Assembly (NCBI RefSeq): GCF_017921835.1
Contig: NZ_JAGEMN010000001.1
Coordinates: forward strand, 1,233,874 to 1,297,873
From: Sporosarcina sp. 6E9
GTDB taxonomy: Bacteria; Bacillota; Bacilli; Bacillales_A; Planococcaceae
Direction of reading: 5' to 3'
DNA: 64,000 nt
A model generated the notes under the pieces. The model had not been told where the DNA came from and ran no database searches. It saw only the letters and a program-made list of their open reading frames with translations. Within the stretch, counting starts at the first letter, position 1; each line of letters starts with the position of its first letter. Positions 10,405 through 19,255 of this stretch are shown piece by piece. The position numbers and the translations under genes are program-made.

Positions 10405-11136
10405 TTATCCAATTTTTCCTGTTTCAGCAAGTACGCGTAATTGCTTCACTTCATGTAACGTTAATTCTCTGGCTTCTCCAGCATTCAATCCTCGAGTAGA
10501 TAAAATTGCAAATTCTTCACGTTTCAAACTATCGACTGGACAACCGATTGCATCAAACATGCGACGAACTTGCCGATTCCTGCCTTCATGAATCGTTATT
10601 TCAACAATTGCAGTTTGCGCTTTCTTATCCATTGATTGCATTTTCACATTTGCCGGTGCCGTCATTCCGTCTTCAAGTTCAATTCCGCGTTCGAGTTTGC
10701 GTAAATTGTCCCTAGAAGGGATTCCTTTTACTTTCGCGATATACGTTTTCTTTATCTCGAATTTCGGATGTGTCATTAAATAAGAAAAATCCCCATCGTT
10801 TGTTAGGATGATTACACCCGAAGTATCATAATCGAGTCGCCCTACCGGGAATATGCGTTCTTCAATATGCGGGAAGAAATCTACAACGGTTTTTCTACCT
10901 TTATCATCATTCGCTGTTGAAATAACCCCTCTTGGTTTATAGAGAAGATAATAAACATTTTCTTCTTTAACGATTTGAATTCCTTCTACCTCGACTTGAT
11001 CGGTCGATGAGACGCGCGTTCCTAACTCAGTTACCACGACGCCATTTACTTTCACTTTCCCTTTAACAATTAATTCCTCTGATTTTCTTCTAGAAGCAAT
11101 TCCCGCTTGGGCCATCACTTTTTGCAATCTTTCCAT
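10405..11136 (-). CDS. rluB: 23S rRNA pseudouridine synthase RluB
   Basis: This enzyme of 243 residues isomerises a uridine of 23S rRNA (position 2605 in E. coli numbering). An N-terminal S4 RNA-binding domain (about residues 1-60) precedes the RsuA/RluB catalytic domain. The catalytic Asp lies in GRLDYDTSGVIILTNDG (about residues 98-114). It lies directly upstream of resA, as ypuL does in B. subtilis, with a 100-base gap that may hold the resA promoter. Confidence 0.95.
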   Translation of the reverse strand: MERLQKVMAQAGIASRRKSEELIVKGKVKVNGVVVTELGTRVSSTDQVEVEGIQIVKEENVYYLLYKPRGVISTANDDKGRKTVVDFFPHIEERIFPVGRLDYDTSGVIILTNDGDFSYLMTHPKFEIKKTYIAKVKGIPSRDNLRKLERGIELEDGMTAPANVKMQSMDKKAQTAIVEITIHEGRNRQVRRMFDAIGCPVDSLKREEFAILSTRGLNAGEARELTLHEVKQLRVLAETGKIG

Positions 11137-11193
11137 ATTGTTTCACTCCGTCCTACGTACTGAGAAAAATTATGTCATACTTTACGCCAAATT

Positions 11194-11227
11194 AAAAGAA
11201 GACTGACCTATTAATAAGTCAGTCTTC
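11194..11227 (-). terminator. Terminator of scpA-scpB-dacB
   Basis: A perfect 10-bp stem (GAAGACTGAC/GTCAGTCTTC) with a 10-base loop is followed by TTTT on the minus strand, about 50 bases after the dacB stop. Confidence 0.85.
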
Positions 11228-11278
11228 CTACTATCGCCATATTTCCGACGTAATTATTCAATTGAAATCTTTTTACTT

Positions 11279-12277
11279 CTATCTAGTTAGTAGTATTTCC
11301 GATGTTTTCAAAGGCTTATTATCAAAGTAGACGGTCCATCGGCCGATACTATTTTTGTTTTCCCCGCGAGGAATACGGAGAATATGTGAAACTTTATTTT
11401 TTTCTCCTTTTTTCAAAAGTAGTTTAATTGGTTTATCAAGTTCCCCTTCCATACCCGGAAGAATTGCATATTTACCTTTCTTTGCAACAGTCACTAACGA
11501 ATAGTTCGAAAAAACGTTTTCTGATAACTCGCGATGCGTATTCCAATCGTTCCCATCGTTTAATGTTACAACAATGATCTTTTTTCCGTCTTTTTCGAAG
11601 TAAGTGACTAGTGTTCGACCTGCTACTTTCGTAAAACCTGTCTTACCAGCAATCGCTGTATCAGAAGAGCGCACTAATCGATGTTTATTTTCCCAACTGT
11701 ACCGTTCATTATTTAGCTCATAATTATAAGTATGAGTTGACGCAATTTTTTTGAATTTTTCATTTTTCATAGCATGAAACATCATTAAAGCCGTGTCATA
11801 AGCAGTTGATAAGTGTATTTCATTGTGTAGCCCAGATGGATTTGTGAATACCGTATCGTTAAGTCCAAAGACGATTGCATTTTCATTCATAAGGTCAACG
11901 AACCCATCAAGCGAGCCGCCCGCATGTTCAGCAAGTGCATAAGCCGCGTCATTCCCAGACCGAAGCATTAGCCCATATAAAAGTCCTTCAACGTCAGCCG
12001 TCACGCCCTGTTGTAAATAGATGGACGATCCTTCAGCGGATGCAGCTTCCGGTGAAATCGTCGTCATTCCAAGTGGGGCACCACTTTCTAAAACCGTAAA
12101 TGCTGTCCATATTTTTGTTAAACTAGCAATAGGCAGACGAACATGTTCATTCGAACCAGAAAGCAATCTCCCCGTTTCAGCATCAATTACAACCCAAGCA
12201 TCACGCGCACTGGCTTCTTTTCCGCCTGTACATAAAACGAATGTTGCAAATAGAATTATTGCAATTGCACGTTTCAA
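11279..12277 (-). CDS. dacB: D-alanyl-D-alanine carboxypeptidase, DacB-like
   Basis: This penicillin-binding DD-carboxypeptidase of the S11 family has 332 residues. A signal peptide with a likely cleavage after ASA (about residue 24) is followed by the three active-site motifs: SLTK (Ser near residue 52), SGN (in LRSGNDAAYAL) and KTG (in AGKTGFT). It sits next to scpB and rluB, where B. subtilis has the sporulation enzyme dacB, which trims spore cortex peptidoglycan. spmA and spmB, which follow dacB in B. subtilis, are absent here. It is shorter than B. subtilis DacB (about 380). A vegetative DacA/DacF-like role cannot be excluded. The start overlaps scpB by four bases. Confidence 0.82.
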   Translation of the reverse strand: MKRAIAIILFATFVLCTGGKEASARDAWVVIDAETGRLLSGSNEHVRLPIASLTKIWTAFTVLESGAPLGMTTISPEAASAEGSSIYLQQGVTADVEGLLYGLMLRSGNDAAYALAEHAGGSLDGFVDLMNENAIVFGLNDTVFTNPSGLHNEIHLSTAYDTALMMFHAMKNEKFKKIASTHTYNYELNNERYSWENKHRLVRSSDTAIAGKTGFTKVAGRTLVTYFEKDGKKIIVVTLNDGNDWNTHRELSENVFSNYSLVTVAKKGKYAILPGMEGELDKPIKLLLKKGEKNKVSHILRIPRGENKNSIGRWTVYFDNKPLKTSEILLTR

Positions 12278-12900
12278 GTAGTGTTTCCTCCTCCATCATT
12301 TTCAACACTGAATGCTTCTTGAAATTGTGTCATAAATAAATCAGTATTACCGTCATCTTCATCCTCTTCCACTGTTAGAGGTGGCAAACCTTCTATTGAC
12401 TCCAACCCGAATCGATCCAAAAATAATTTTGTCGTACCGTATAAAATCGCTCGCCCCGTACCTTCCGAGCGGCCCATTTCCATGATTAACCCCCTTGATA
12501 TAAGTGTATGTATTGGCCCTTCTGATTTAACACCACGAAGATCATCGATTTCAACACGCGTCACGGGTTGTTTATAAGCGATAATGGCTAACACCTCAAG
12601 GGATGCCTTTGTTATTAACTGGGGTGATGGATTTTCAAGTAATCGTTTAATACTGTCGGCAAACTCCGCTTTTGTAACAAGCCTGTACGAACCACCATAC
12701 TTTTTTAACGTAATGCCTCTTTCAACTTGTCCATCATAATTTTCCAGTAAGCTGGCCAGTGCTTGCCTAACATTTACTTCACTTTGTTCGGTGACTGTCG
12801 TTAGTTGCTTAATCGTCAACCCTTCATCACCAGCTATAAATAAAAAACTTTCAATCATTCCTTGTAAAAATTTCCCTTCATCCATGGGATACTTCACCAT
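12274..12900 (-). CDS. scpB: Segregation and condensation protein ScpB
   Basis: This is the winged-helix kleisin-interacting subunit of the SMC-ScpA-ScpB condensin, at 208 residues. Two winged-helix domains (about residues 10-90 and 95-170) and an acidic C-terminal tail match the family. It overlaps scpA by 23 bases and dacB by four, indicating one operon. Either the ATG at 12900 or the ATG at 12885 could be the start; neither has a strong ribosome site, which fits coupling to scpA translation. Confidence 0.94.
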   Translation of the reverse strand: MVKYPMDEGKFLQGMIESFLFIAGDEGLTIKQLTTVTEQSEVNVRQALASLLENYDGQVERGITLKKYGGSYRLVTKAEFADSIKRLLENPSPQLITKASLEVLAIIAYKQPVTRVEIDDLRGVKSEGPIHTLISRGLIMEMGRSEGTGRAILYGTTKLFLDRFGLESIEGLPPLTVEEDEDDGNTDLFMTQFQEAFSVENDGGGNTT

Positions 12901-13663
12901 CTTTCACGTACGTTACAATTAGATTTGCAAAGTTATTACTTTGCTCGACGTTCACGTCACCTCTTAACATTAATTCAAGTATTGACATGAAGGTGACTAC
13001 AAGTTCACCAGTATCTCCCGCTTCAAAGAGTGAATGAAAATCACAGCGGCCACCATTAACAACCAGTCGCCCCATTATTTCATCCATCTTTTCACCGACA
13101 GATAGCTCTGTTTTGGTTATACTAGCAGAGAGAGGTGCCCTTAGTCGGTTTCGATCTAGCATTTTTTGAAATGCGCCAATTAAATCGAATACATTTAAAT
13201 TCTCTTCCGCTCCCACCGAAACGATTTCACCAAACTGCGAAAGATCGCCTGATGATTTTTTGAGAAAATCACTTGGTGATTTCGTGAAAAAGTCCAATCG
13301 ATTCTCCGCTGCTTCCTTTAGGCTTGTAGCAGCTTCTTTATACTTTCGGTACTCGATTAATCGTGCCACAAGTTCATCACGCGGATCTTCTTCCATATCG
13401 AAATCAATGTCATCACCAAAATCTTCGCCTTCATGGATTGGAAGTAACATTTTGCTCTTTATTTCAATCAGCGTCGCAGCCAAAACGAGATATTCACTTA
13501 GTTCGTCTAGTCGAAGCACGCGCATCGCTTGGATATGCTCCATGTACTGTTCGGTCAATTCAGACATAGGGATATCATAGATATCTATTTCTAAACGATT
13601 GATTAAATGTAATAATAAATCCAACGGCCCTTCAAAAGCATCTAGCCGCACTTTATAGATCAA
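12878..13663 (-). CDS. scpA: Segregation and condensation protein ScpA
   Basis: This is the kleisin subunit that bridges the SMC heads in the bacterial condensin needed for chromosome segregation, at 261 residues. The N-terminal FEGPLDLLLHLI segment (residues 10-21) is diagnostic, and a C-terminal winged-helix domain follows. The start is TTG at 13663, with AGGTGA about six bases upstream. It is the first gene of scpA-scpB-dacB. Confidence 0.95.
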   Translation of the reverse strand: MIYKVRLDAFEGPLDLLLHLINRLEIDIYDIPMSELTEQYMEHIQAMRVLRLDELSEYLVLAATLIEIKSKMLLPIHEGEDFGDDIDFDMEEDPRDELVARLIEYRKYKEAATSLKEAAENRLDFFTKSPSDFLKKSSGDLSQFGEIVSVGAEENLNVFDLIGAFQKMLDRNRLRAPLSASITKTELSVGEKMDEIMGRLVVNGGRCDFHSLFEAGDTGELVVTFMSILELMLRGDVNVEQSNNFANLIVTYVKDGEVSHG

Positions 13664-13712
13664 ACCGCTTCACCTGCCTATCAACTTATAATATAAAAAA
13701 AGGAATGAAATT

Positions 13713-14225
13713 ATGAAACCATTATATAATCCATTGTTTGTAAAGTTTATTGTTTATTTCAATGAGAATCAAGACTTTTTTGAATGTCATGAAGTTCTTG
13801 AGGAGTATTGGAAAGATTCACCCAATAGAACGAAAGAACATCCGCTTGTCGGATATATTCTACTAGCAACCGCAATGTATCATTGGCGGAGGGGAAATAC
13901 AATTGGCGCCGGCCGGTCTTTAAAGAAAGCAATTACCAGACTTGAAAAAGTTAGCCAAGAGCATCCTGGATTTTCAGAAGGAATTAATATTGAAAGTTTA
14001 GTAAAAAATAGTACGTGTGCCTATCAACAAATTGAAATGGAAAGGCCATTTTCATCATTTCCAATTGAAATAACATCTTCCGAAATCCAATCCCTAATCA
14101 GCCAAATAAAACCAACAATAGACTTACTTCCATACGGAAGCAATGACGTCATTCATAAACATATGCTGAGGGATCGCTCGGATATTCTTATTGAACAACA
14201 AAAGCGTAAGCAAAGAAGGATATAG
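13713..14225 (+). CDS. ypuF: DUF309 protein YpuF
   Basis: This small soluble helical protein of 170 residues belongs to the DUF309 family. The conserved FFECHEVLEEYWK motif (about residues 23-35) may form a metal or ligand site with the later His residues in a YHWRRGN segment. The biochemical role is unknown. The B. subtilis homologue ypuF sits next to ribT and scpA, as here. In this window it is on the plus strand, opposite to both neighbours. The start ATG follows AAAGGA. Confidence 0.85.
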   Translation: MKPLYNPLFVKFIVYFNENQDFFECHEVLEEYWKDSPNRTKEHPLVGYILLATAMYHWRRGNTIGAGRSLKKAITRLEKVSQEHPGFSEGINIESLVKNSTCAYQQIEMERPFSSFPIEITSSEIQSLISQIKPTIDLLPYGSNDVIHKHMLRDRSDILIEQQKRKQRRI

Positions 14226-14257
14226 CCCAAACACGCTAAAAAAAAGAGGGGCAGACT

Positions 14258-14620
14258 TTAGTCGGCTCCTCCTTCTTTCGAGATACATCTTTTTAAGAAA
14301 TCATTCGTCTCATCCGTACTCAAACATTCCTTATCGGGAAATTGCTCTTGTATTCTCTCAACAATCGCCTTGCCAATCCCCTCGCCTCGAAATGACGGGT
14401 TTACAGATAGATGATGCAAAGTATAAGCATCATTGCTAATTTCAATTCCAAGGAGACCTATAAAGTCTTCTCCTTTTTTCCAAAGATATAACTGCCAATC
14501 ATCTTCTGTTTCATACATTTGGATTGTTTCTTGTAATTCTTTCACACTATGTTCACCAGGCATATATGAAAGTAGGCCCATCGCAATCTTTTCATAGGTT
14601 TTCTTATATCGTATAAGCAT
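14258..14620 (-). CDS. ribT: GNAT acetyltransferase RibT
   Basis: This small GNAT-fold protein of 120 residues closely resembles B. subtilis RibT, with the same N-terminal MLIRYKK and MGLLSYMP-type segments. The acetyl-CoA loop is visible as RGEGIGKAIV (about residues 80-89). RibT is the last gene of the riboflavin operon in B. subtilis, and its substrate is unknown. Here ribD, ribE, ribA and ribH are missing, and ribT stands alone between a lysA-linked small gene and ypuF. The start ATG at 14620 has GAAGGG ten bases upstream. Confidence 0.88.
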   Translation of the reverse strand: MLIRYKKTYEKIAMGLLSYMPGEHSVKELQETIQMYETEDDWQLYLWKKGEDFIGLLGIEISNDAYTLHHLSVNPSFRGEGIGKAIVERIQEQFPDKECLSTDETNDFLKRCISKEGGAD

Positions 14621-14639
14621 CAATGTGAATCCCTTCTTT

Positions 14640-14684
14640 TCTAAAAAAAGACACCGTCAAATAAAAATGACAAGGCTTTTTTGA
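14640..14684 (-). terminator. Probable terminator after lysA and the 34-residue gene
   Basis: On the minus strand an imperfect stem around TTGTCA and TGACGG is followed by CTTTTTTT, just after the small gene and before ribT. Some mismatches lower confidence. Confidence 0.6.
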
Positions 14685-14694
14685 TGATTATTTG

Positions 14695-14799
14695 TTATTG
14701 GGGATCAATTATAGGTACTACAAAAAACCAGTATACTGCTCCCCAAATAACAGCTACGACGAGGATACCTATGAAAAGAAGCAGGTTACGCCTTCTCAT
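14695..14799 (-). CDS. Small membrane protein coupled to lysA (34 residues)
   Basis: This short open reading frame encodes 34 residues beginning MRRRNLLLFIG. A basic N-terminus is followed by one transmembrane helix (about residues 5-28) and a short polar tail ending DPQ. Its ATG overlaps the lysA stop (ATGA), and a GAGGGGG ribosome site lies five bases upstream. Together these make real translation likely. I do not recognise a family. It could be a small membrane regulator or an uncharacterised conserved microprotein. A weak terminator follows it. Confidence 0.65.
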   Translation of the reverse strand: MRRRNLLLFIGILVVAVIWGAVYWFFVVPIIDPQ

Positions 14800-16124
14800 A
14801 TTTTCCCCCCTCGTTTCACTTTTTGTAAAGGTAAATCGAGTCTTATAATATCCTCATAAGTTTCCCGTCTCACAACCAGTTGCTCTTCCCCATTTTCGAC
14901 AAATACAATAGCCGGTCTCGGTAATCGATTATAATTGCTCGACATGGAGTAACTGTACGCCCCTGTACAAAAAGTTGCAATAATATCTCCTTCTATTGCC
15001 AAAGCAATAGTGGCCTCTTCAATCAATTTATCGCCAGATTCACAACATTTTCCCGCAATTGTCACTTTATCATTATGTAGTTCAGTCATTCGATTTGCGG
15101 AGACAGCCGTGTATTCCGCCCCGTATAAAGCTGGTCTAATATTATCTGACATGCCACCGTCGACTGCAACATATTTGCGAACTCCTGGAATTGTTTTAGT
15201 ACTTCCAACAGTGTATAACGTTGTCCCAGCATCGCCGACTAGTGATCTTCCTGGTTCAATCCATATTTCGGGAATTGGGTAATTAAATGTACGCGTCATC
15301 GATAATACCACATTTGCCATTTCTTCAACATATTCGGACGGGTTCAACGGATTGTCTTTTTCCGTATAACGTATCCCGAACCCTCCGCCTAAATTCAGTA
15401 CTCGGCATATAAAGTCATCATTATCACGCCACGAAACCATTTTATTAATTAAGACTTCCGCTGCAAAGCGAAAAGCATCCGTTTCAAAGATTTGAGACCC
15501 AATATGACAATGCATTCCTAGAACTGTAATAAATGAATGATTGTTCAATTGACGAAATGCTTCATCAGCTTGTCCATTTTTCAAGTCAAAACCAAACTTC
15601 GAATCTTCTTGCCCTGTCGTAATATAATCATGTGTGTGCGCCTCGATACCCGGTGTCACACGAATAAGGACATCCATTTTCTGTTTTCTAGACTCAGCAA
15701 TCTCTTTAATAATCGAGATTTCCAAAAAATTGTCTACAACGATGCAACCAATTTTTTCATCAAAAGCATATTCAATTTCGCTATAACTTTTATTATTCCC
15801 ATGAAAGTGGATTCTTTCTCTAGGAAAGTCTGCTTGAACAGCAGTGTATAACTCTCCACCGGAAACAACATCGAGCGACAGGCCTTCTTGTTTAGCAACC
15901 TCATATATAGCAATTGAAGAAAATGCTTTACTCGCATAAGCAACTTGTGCATTTATCCCCGCAGCCTGAAATGTTTTTTTGAAGGCCCTAGCCCGTTCCC
16001 TAAATAATTTTATATCATATACGATTAAAGGCGTGCCGTGTGTATTAGCAAGATCGACTGTATCGACGCCCCCAATCTCTAAATGACCGCGATCATTAAT
16101 TGATTGAGTTCCATATAGGTGCAT
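14796..16124 (-). CDS. lysA: Diaminopimelate decarboxylase LysA
   Basis: This PLP enzyme of 442 residues performs the last step of lysine synthesis, meso-diaminopimelate to L-lysine and CO2. It is a fold-type III decarboxylase: PLP Lys66 lies in YASKAFSS, and a glycine-rich phosphate loop (NLGGGFGIRY) and an HIGSQ motif are visible. The C-terminal part carries the CESGD substrate-binding segment. A strong AGGAGG site precedes the ATG. It lies downstream of spoVAF, as in B. subtilis. No lysine riboswitch was found in the short leader. Confidence 0.96.
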   Translation of the reverse strand: MHLYGTQSINDRGHLEIGGVDTVDLANTHGTPLIVYDIKLFRERARAFKKTFQAAGINAQVAYASKAFSSIAIYEVAKQEGLSLDVVSGGELYTAVQADFPRERIHFHGNNKSYSEIEYAFDEKIGCIVVDNFLEISIIKEIAESRKQKMDVLIRVTPGIEAHTHDYITTGQEDSKFGFDLKNGQADEAFRQLNNHSFITVLGMHCHIGSQIFETDAFRFAAEVLINKMVSWRDNDDFICRVLNLGGGFGIRYTEKDNPLNPSEYVEEMANVVLSMTRTFNYPIPEIWIEPGRSLVGDAGTTLYTVGSTKTIPGVRKYVAVDGGMSDNIRPALYGAEYTAVSANRMTELHNDKVTIAGKCCESGDKLIEEATIALAIEGDIIATFCTGAYSYSMSSNYNRLPRPAIVFVENGEEQLVVRRETYEDIIRLDLPLQKVKRGGKI

Positions 16125-16194
16125 AGAGGCTTTTCCTCCTTCTAAAATTTACTATCTTAAATTTTATCATAGACAGTGGAGGAGTTGCAAAGTT

Positions 16195-17643
16195 CTATTT
16201 TGTACGATCCCGTTCAGGGGCATCTGTAATATATGGACGGGGGGCGTCGGCAGTCATGGGAAACCTGATAAGGACTCGCATCATGGCGTGCGGAAAGAAA
16301 GGAACTGCCGGCCATAAATACGGAACACCCATCGGTCTAAGTGAACATAAATAATAAAACAATACTGCCACTGACATAAAAAAGCCCGGTGCTCCTAAAA
16401 TTGCTGTAGACAAAAGTATGCATATCCTGAAGACTTTTGTTGTGATGCTTAATTCAAACGAAGGAATTGCAAACGTAAAAATTGCACTTACAGCTACATA
16501 AAGCACAACTTCCGGCGTAAATAACCCGACGTCGATTGCAACTTGACCAATGACGATAGCTGCCACTAACCCCATTGCAGTAGACATCGGCGTAGGCGTA
16601 TGAATGGCCGCCATACGAAGCACTTCAATTCCAATATCCGCCATTAATAGTTGAATGAGAAGAGGGATTTCTCCAATATCATTCGGGCCGATATAGCTTA
16701 AATAATCTGGGAGATAATGTTGTTTTGTCGCAACCAAATACCAAAACGGCAAAAGAACCAGGCTCAAACCAGCGCCCACAAAGCGAGTCAATCTTACGAA
16801 AGTACCAATTAGTGGCGCTTGCCTATATTCTTCTGCATGTTGAAGGTGATGGAATAAGGAAACCGGAACGAGTATAACAGATGGTGACGTATCGACCATG
16901 ATTGCAATATGCCCTTCCAATAAGTGTGCTGCACATATATCCGGTCGTTCGGTAAATCGAACAAATGGCATCGGATGAAATCGTTGTTTAAACAGAAATT
17001 CTTCCAATGATTTATCGGTCATCGTAAGCCCATCATGAATGATTTTATCTAGGCGTTCCCGTATATAATTGAGATGCTCTTCACTTGCCGCGCCTTGAAT
17101 AAACGCAATTGCGACATCTGTTTTACCGTTTACGGTTGTTTGATGCATTTCGAATCGTAAATCTTCTGTACGAAGGCGTCTCCGAACAAGTGCGGTGTTT
17201 GTAATGATATTTTCTGTGAAACCGTCTCTAGCCCCTCGAATTACTTTTTCGGTATCCGGCTCCTCGGGCTGCCTTCCAGGGTAAGACCTGATGTCGATTA
17301 AGAACGCAAACCCACTAGGCGTAATGAATGCAACTTGTCCGCTTAAGATTGACGTTAACAGTTCATCATGATCTTTTACAGCTGTGACTGAATGATATGG
17401 AAAAAACGAAAGAAATCGATCGCTATCGTCTTCTTTCGACTCGTCCCATCCGTTACTCCCCTGCATTTCTGTTAAAAGCGTTAATAAACCATCCCCATCC
17501 ACGAGACCGTTAATATACAGAAGTAATGCTGGCATATCCCAAAGATGAATCGACCGGGCCATTGCATCAAATGTTTCATCTTTACCGAAACATTTAATAA
17601 ACCAGTCTTCGCCCTCTTTCATTGATTTGAAGAGTTTTTCCAT
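16195..17643 (-). CDS. spoVAF: Spore germination protein SpoVAF (GerA-A family)
   Basis: This spore inner-membrane protein of 482 residues belongs to the GerAA family. A large N-terminal soluble domain (to about residue 275) is followed by about five transmembrane helices. In B. subtilis it is the last gene of spoVAA-AF and works in dipicolinate release and germination. Here it starts 15 bases after sigF, and spoVAA-AE are absent from this site. Its start ATG is at 17643. Transcription late in the forespore from a nearby promoter would be expected but I could not identify one. Confidence 0.9.
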   Translation of the reverse strand: MEKLFKSMKEGEDWFIKCFGKDETFDAMARSIHLWDMPALLLYINGLVDGDGLLTLLTEMQGSNGWDESKEDDSDRFLSFFPYHSVTAVKDHDELLTSILSGQVAFITPSGFAFLIDIRSYPGRQPEEPDTEKVIRGARDGFTENIITNTALVRRRLRTEDLRFEMHQTTVNGKTDVAIAFIQGAASEEHLNYIRERLDKIIHDGLTMTDKSLEEFLFKQRFHPMPFVRFTERPDICAAHLLEGHIAIMVDTSPSVILVPVSLFHHLQHAEEYRQAPLIGTFVRLTRFVGAGLSLVLLPFWYLVATKQHYLPDYLSYIGPNDIGEIPLLIQLLMADIGIEVLRMAAIHTPTPMSTAMGLVAAIVIGQVAIDVGLFTPEVVLYVAVSAIFTFAIPSFELSITTKVFRICILLSTAILGAPGFFMSVAVLFYYLCSLRPMGVPYLWPAVPFFPHAMMRVLIRFPMTADAPRPYITDAPERDRTK

Positions 17644-17658
17644 TACACTAATCCGTCC

Positions 17659-18438
17659 TCACTTTGTTGCAGTACTTTCTTCTAAATTAGCCCCCATCCA
17701 CGACTTTAATTGGGCTAATATTTTCTTTTCCAGTCTTGACACTTGAACCTGCGATATACCTATTCTTTCAGCAATATCACTTTGTGTGCAATCCAAGTAA
17801 TAGCGCATATAAATAATCGTTTGATCTCTTTTATTTAATTTTGAAATGACATCGCGTAAAGGTATATGGTCAAATACCCTTTCAGAACGGTCATCCCTTA
17901 GCTGGTCCATTAAAGTTAAGCTGTCACCTTCATTTTCATATAATTGTTCATGAAGTGATGCGGGATCTCTAAGCGCATCTGAAGCTAGTATGACATCATC
18001 CAATTTAACTTCTAATATCTCTGCTATTTCCGCCAGCGTCGGGTAGCTTCCAGTCTTTTTTACATAGTCGTCTGTTGCATGACGAATCTTGAAACTTAGT
18101 TCGCGTATTGAACGACTCACTTTCACCATACCGTCATCTCTTAAAAAACGTTGAATTTCTCCGACAATCATCGGGACTGCATAGGTAGAAAACTTCACTT
18201 CATAAGAAAGGTCAAATTTATCAATCGACTTCATAAGGCCGATACAGCCAATCTGAAATAAGTCTTCCGGATCCGCACCTCGAGAAGCAAATCGTTGAAC
18301 GATTGACCAAACGAGACGCGTATTTCCTTCGACCATCAATTTCCTTGCCTCTTTATCACCTTCCTGCGAAACTTTTATAAGTTCTCTCATCTTCTCCTGG
18401 GACAATAAAGCATGCTTTTTTTCAACGGATGCGTCCAT
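17659..18438 (-). CDS. sigF: Forespore sigma factor SigF
   Basis: This sigma factor of 259 residues is the first forespore-specific sigma, controlled by the anti-sigma factor SpoIIAB. Regions 2 (about residues 35-105, with EDLFQIGCIGLMKSIDKFD), 3 and 4 (about 205-250, ending ISQVQVSRLEKKIL) are all visible. It follows spoIIAB by three bases in the canonical spoIIAA-spoIIAB-sigF order. The length matches the family. Confidence 0.97.
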   Translation of the reverse strand: MDASVEKKHALLSQEKMRELIKVSQEGDKEARKLMVEGNTRLVWSIVQRFASRGADPEDLFQIGCIGLMKSIDKFDLSYEVKFSTYAVPMIVGEIQRFLRDDGMVKVSRSIRELSFKIRHATDDYVKKTGSYPTLAEIAEILEVKLDDVILASDALRDPASLHEQLYENEGDSLTLMDQLRDDRSERVFDHIPLRDVISKLNKRDQTIIYMRYYLDCTQSDIAERIGISQVQVSRLEKKILAQLKSWMGANLEESTATK

Positions 18439-18441
18439 ACG

Positions 18442-18888
18442 TCACCTCATTCTGCTCGTTTCCGTAATCGGAGAAAATTTCTTCTCGAATTTGACCACTG
18501 TACCCGAGCCAATTACCGATTCGACGGACAAGCTATCCGAAAAACTTTCCATAATTGTAAAACCCATTCCAGAACGTTCCATATGCGGTTTACTGGTATA
18601 CATCGGTTCCATCGCACGGGCTAAATTATCAATTCCAGCCCCTTCATCACTGACAGTCATCGATACTGTATGGTCATCGATTTTAGCATGAATTTTAACT
18701 AGACTTACCCCATCATTTTCGTAGCCGTGAAGTATTGCATTTGTTACCGCTTCCGAAACAATCGTTTTAAATTCTGATATTTCTTCGATTGTCGGATCTA
18801 GCGGGGTAATAAAACACGTCATTGCCATTCTCGCTAAGGCCTCATTTTCTTCAATCGCAACAAAAGATAAAGTCATCTCATTGTTCAT
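18442..18888 (-). CDS. spoIIAB: Anti-sigma F factor SpoIIAB
   Basis: This serine kinase and anti-sigma factor of 148 residues binds SigF and phosphorylates SpoIIAA. It has the GHKL ATPase fold: the N-box around EAVTNAILHGY, the G1 box DEGAGID, and the G2 region GMGFTIM. The ATG at 18888 has GGAGGGG six bases upstream and gives the usual length. It overlaps the end of spoIIAA by 11 bases. Confidence 0.96.
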   Translation of the reverse strand: MNNEMTLSFVAIEENEALARMAMTCFITPLDPTIEEISEFKTIVSEAVTNAILHGYENDGVSLVKIHAKIDDHTVSMTVSDEGAGIDNLARAMEPMYTSKPHMERSGMGFTIMESFSDSLSVESVIGSGTVVKFEKKFSPITETSRMR

Positions 18889-19231
18889 GTACAACCCCTC
18901 CAATCTCCCCGACCGCTTCTTCGATCGTACAATATCTAATATTTTCACCGAGTCCTGAAAAGCCAAAGATTTTGTTCATAGTAGCGGATGGATTTAGAAT
19001 AAGAGTCTCCCCGCCAACAGGTGATAAATCACGCATTCTCCCAAGTATCAGCCCAATCCCTGCGCTATCCATAAATCCAAGCCCTTCTAAATCCCAAATA
19101 ACTGCACGTACTTGCCCTGTAAAGATTGATGCTGAAATGTCTGAACGAATCTGATTTGCCTTATGATTGTCTAGTTCACCTCTCAAAGTTGCTATTAAAA
19201 TCCCGTTATCAATAATCTCAATTTTCGCCAT
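18878..19231 (-). CDS. spoIIAA: Anti-sigma F factor antagonist SpoIIAA
   Basis: This STAS-domain protein of 117 residues frees SigF by binding SpoIIAB when unphosphorylated. The phosphorylatable Ser lies in the FMDSAGIGL segment (about residue 58), as in the family. The ATG at 19231 is chosen because AAGGAGGG lies at the right distance and the length equals B. subtilis SpoIIAA. It heads the spoIIA operon and is preceded by a SigH-type promoter. Confidence 0.96.
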   Translation of the reverse strand: MAKIEIIDNGILIATLRGELDNHKANQIRSDISASIFTGQVRAVIWDLEGLGFMDSAGIGLILGRMRDLSPVGGETLILNPSATMNKIFGFSGLGENIRYCTIEEAVGEIGGVVHEQ

Positions 19232-19255
19232 AGAAAATCCCTCCTTCATGCGCTT

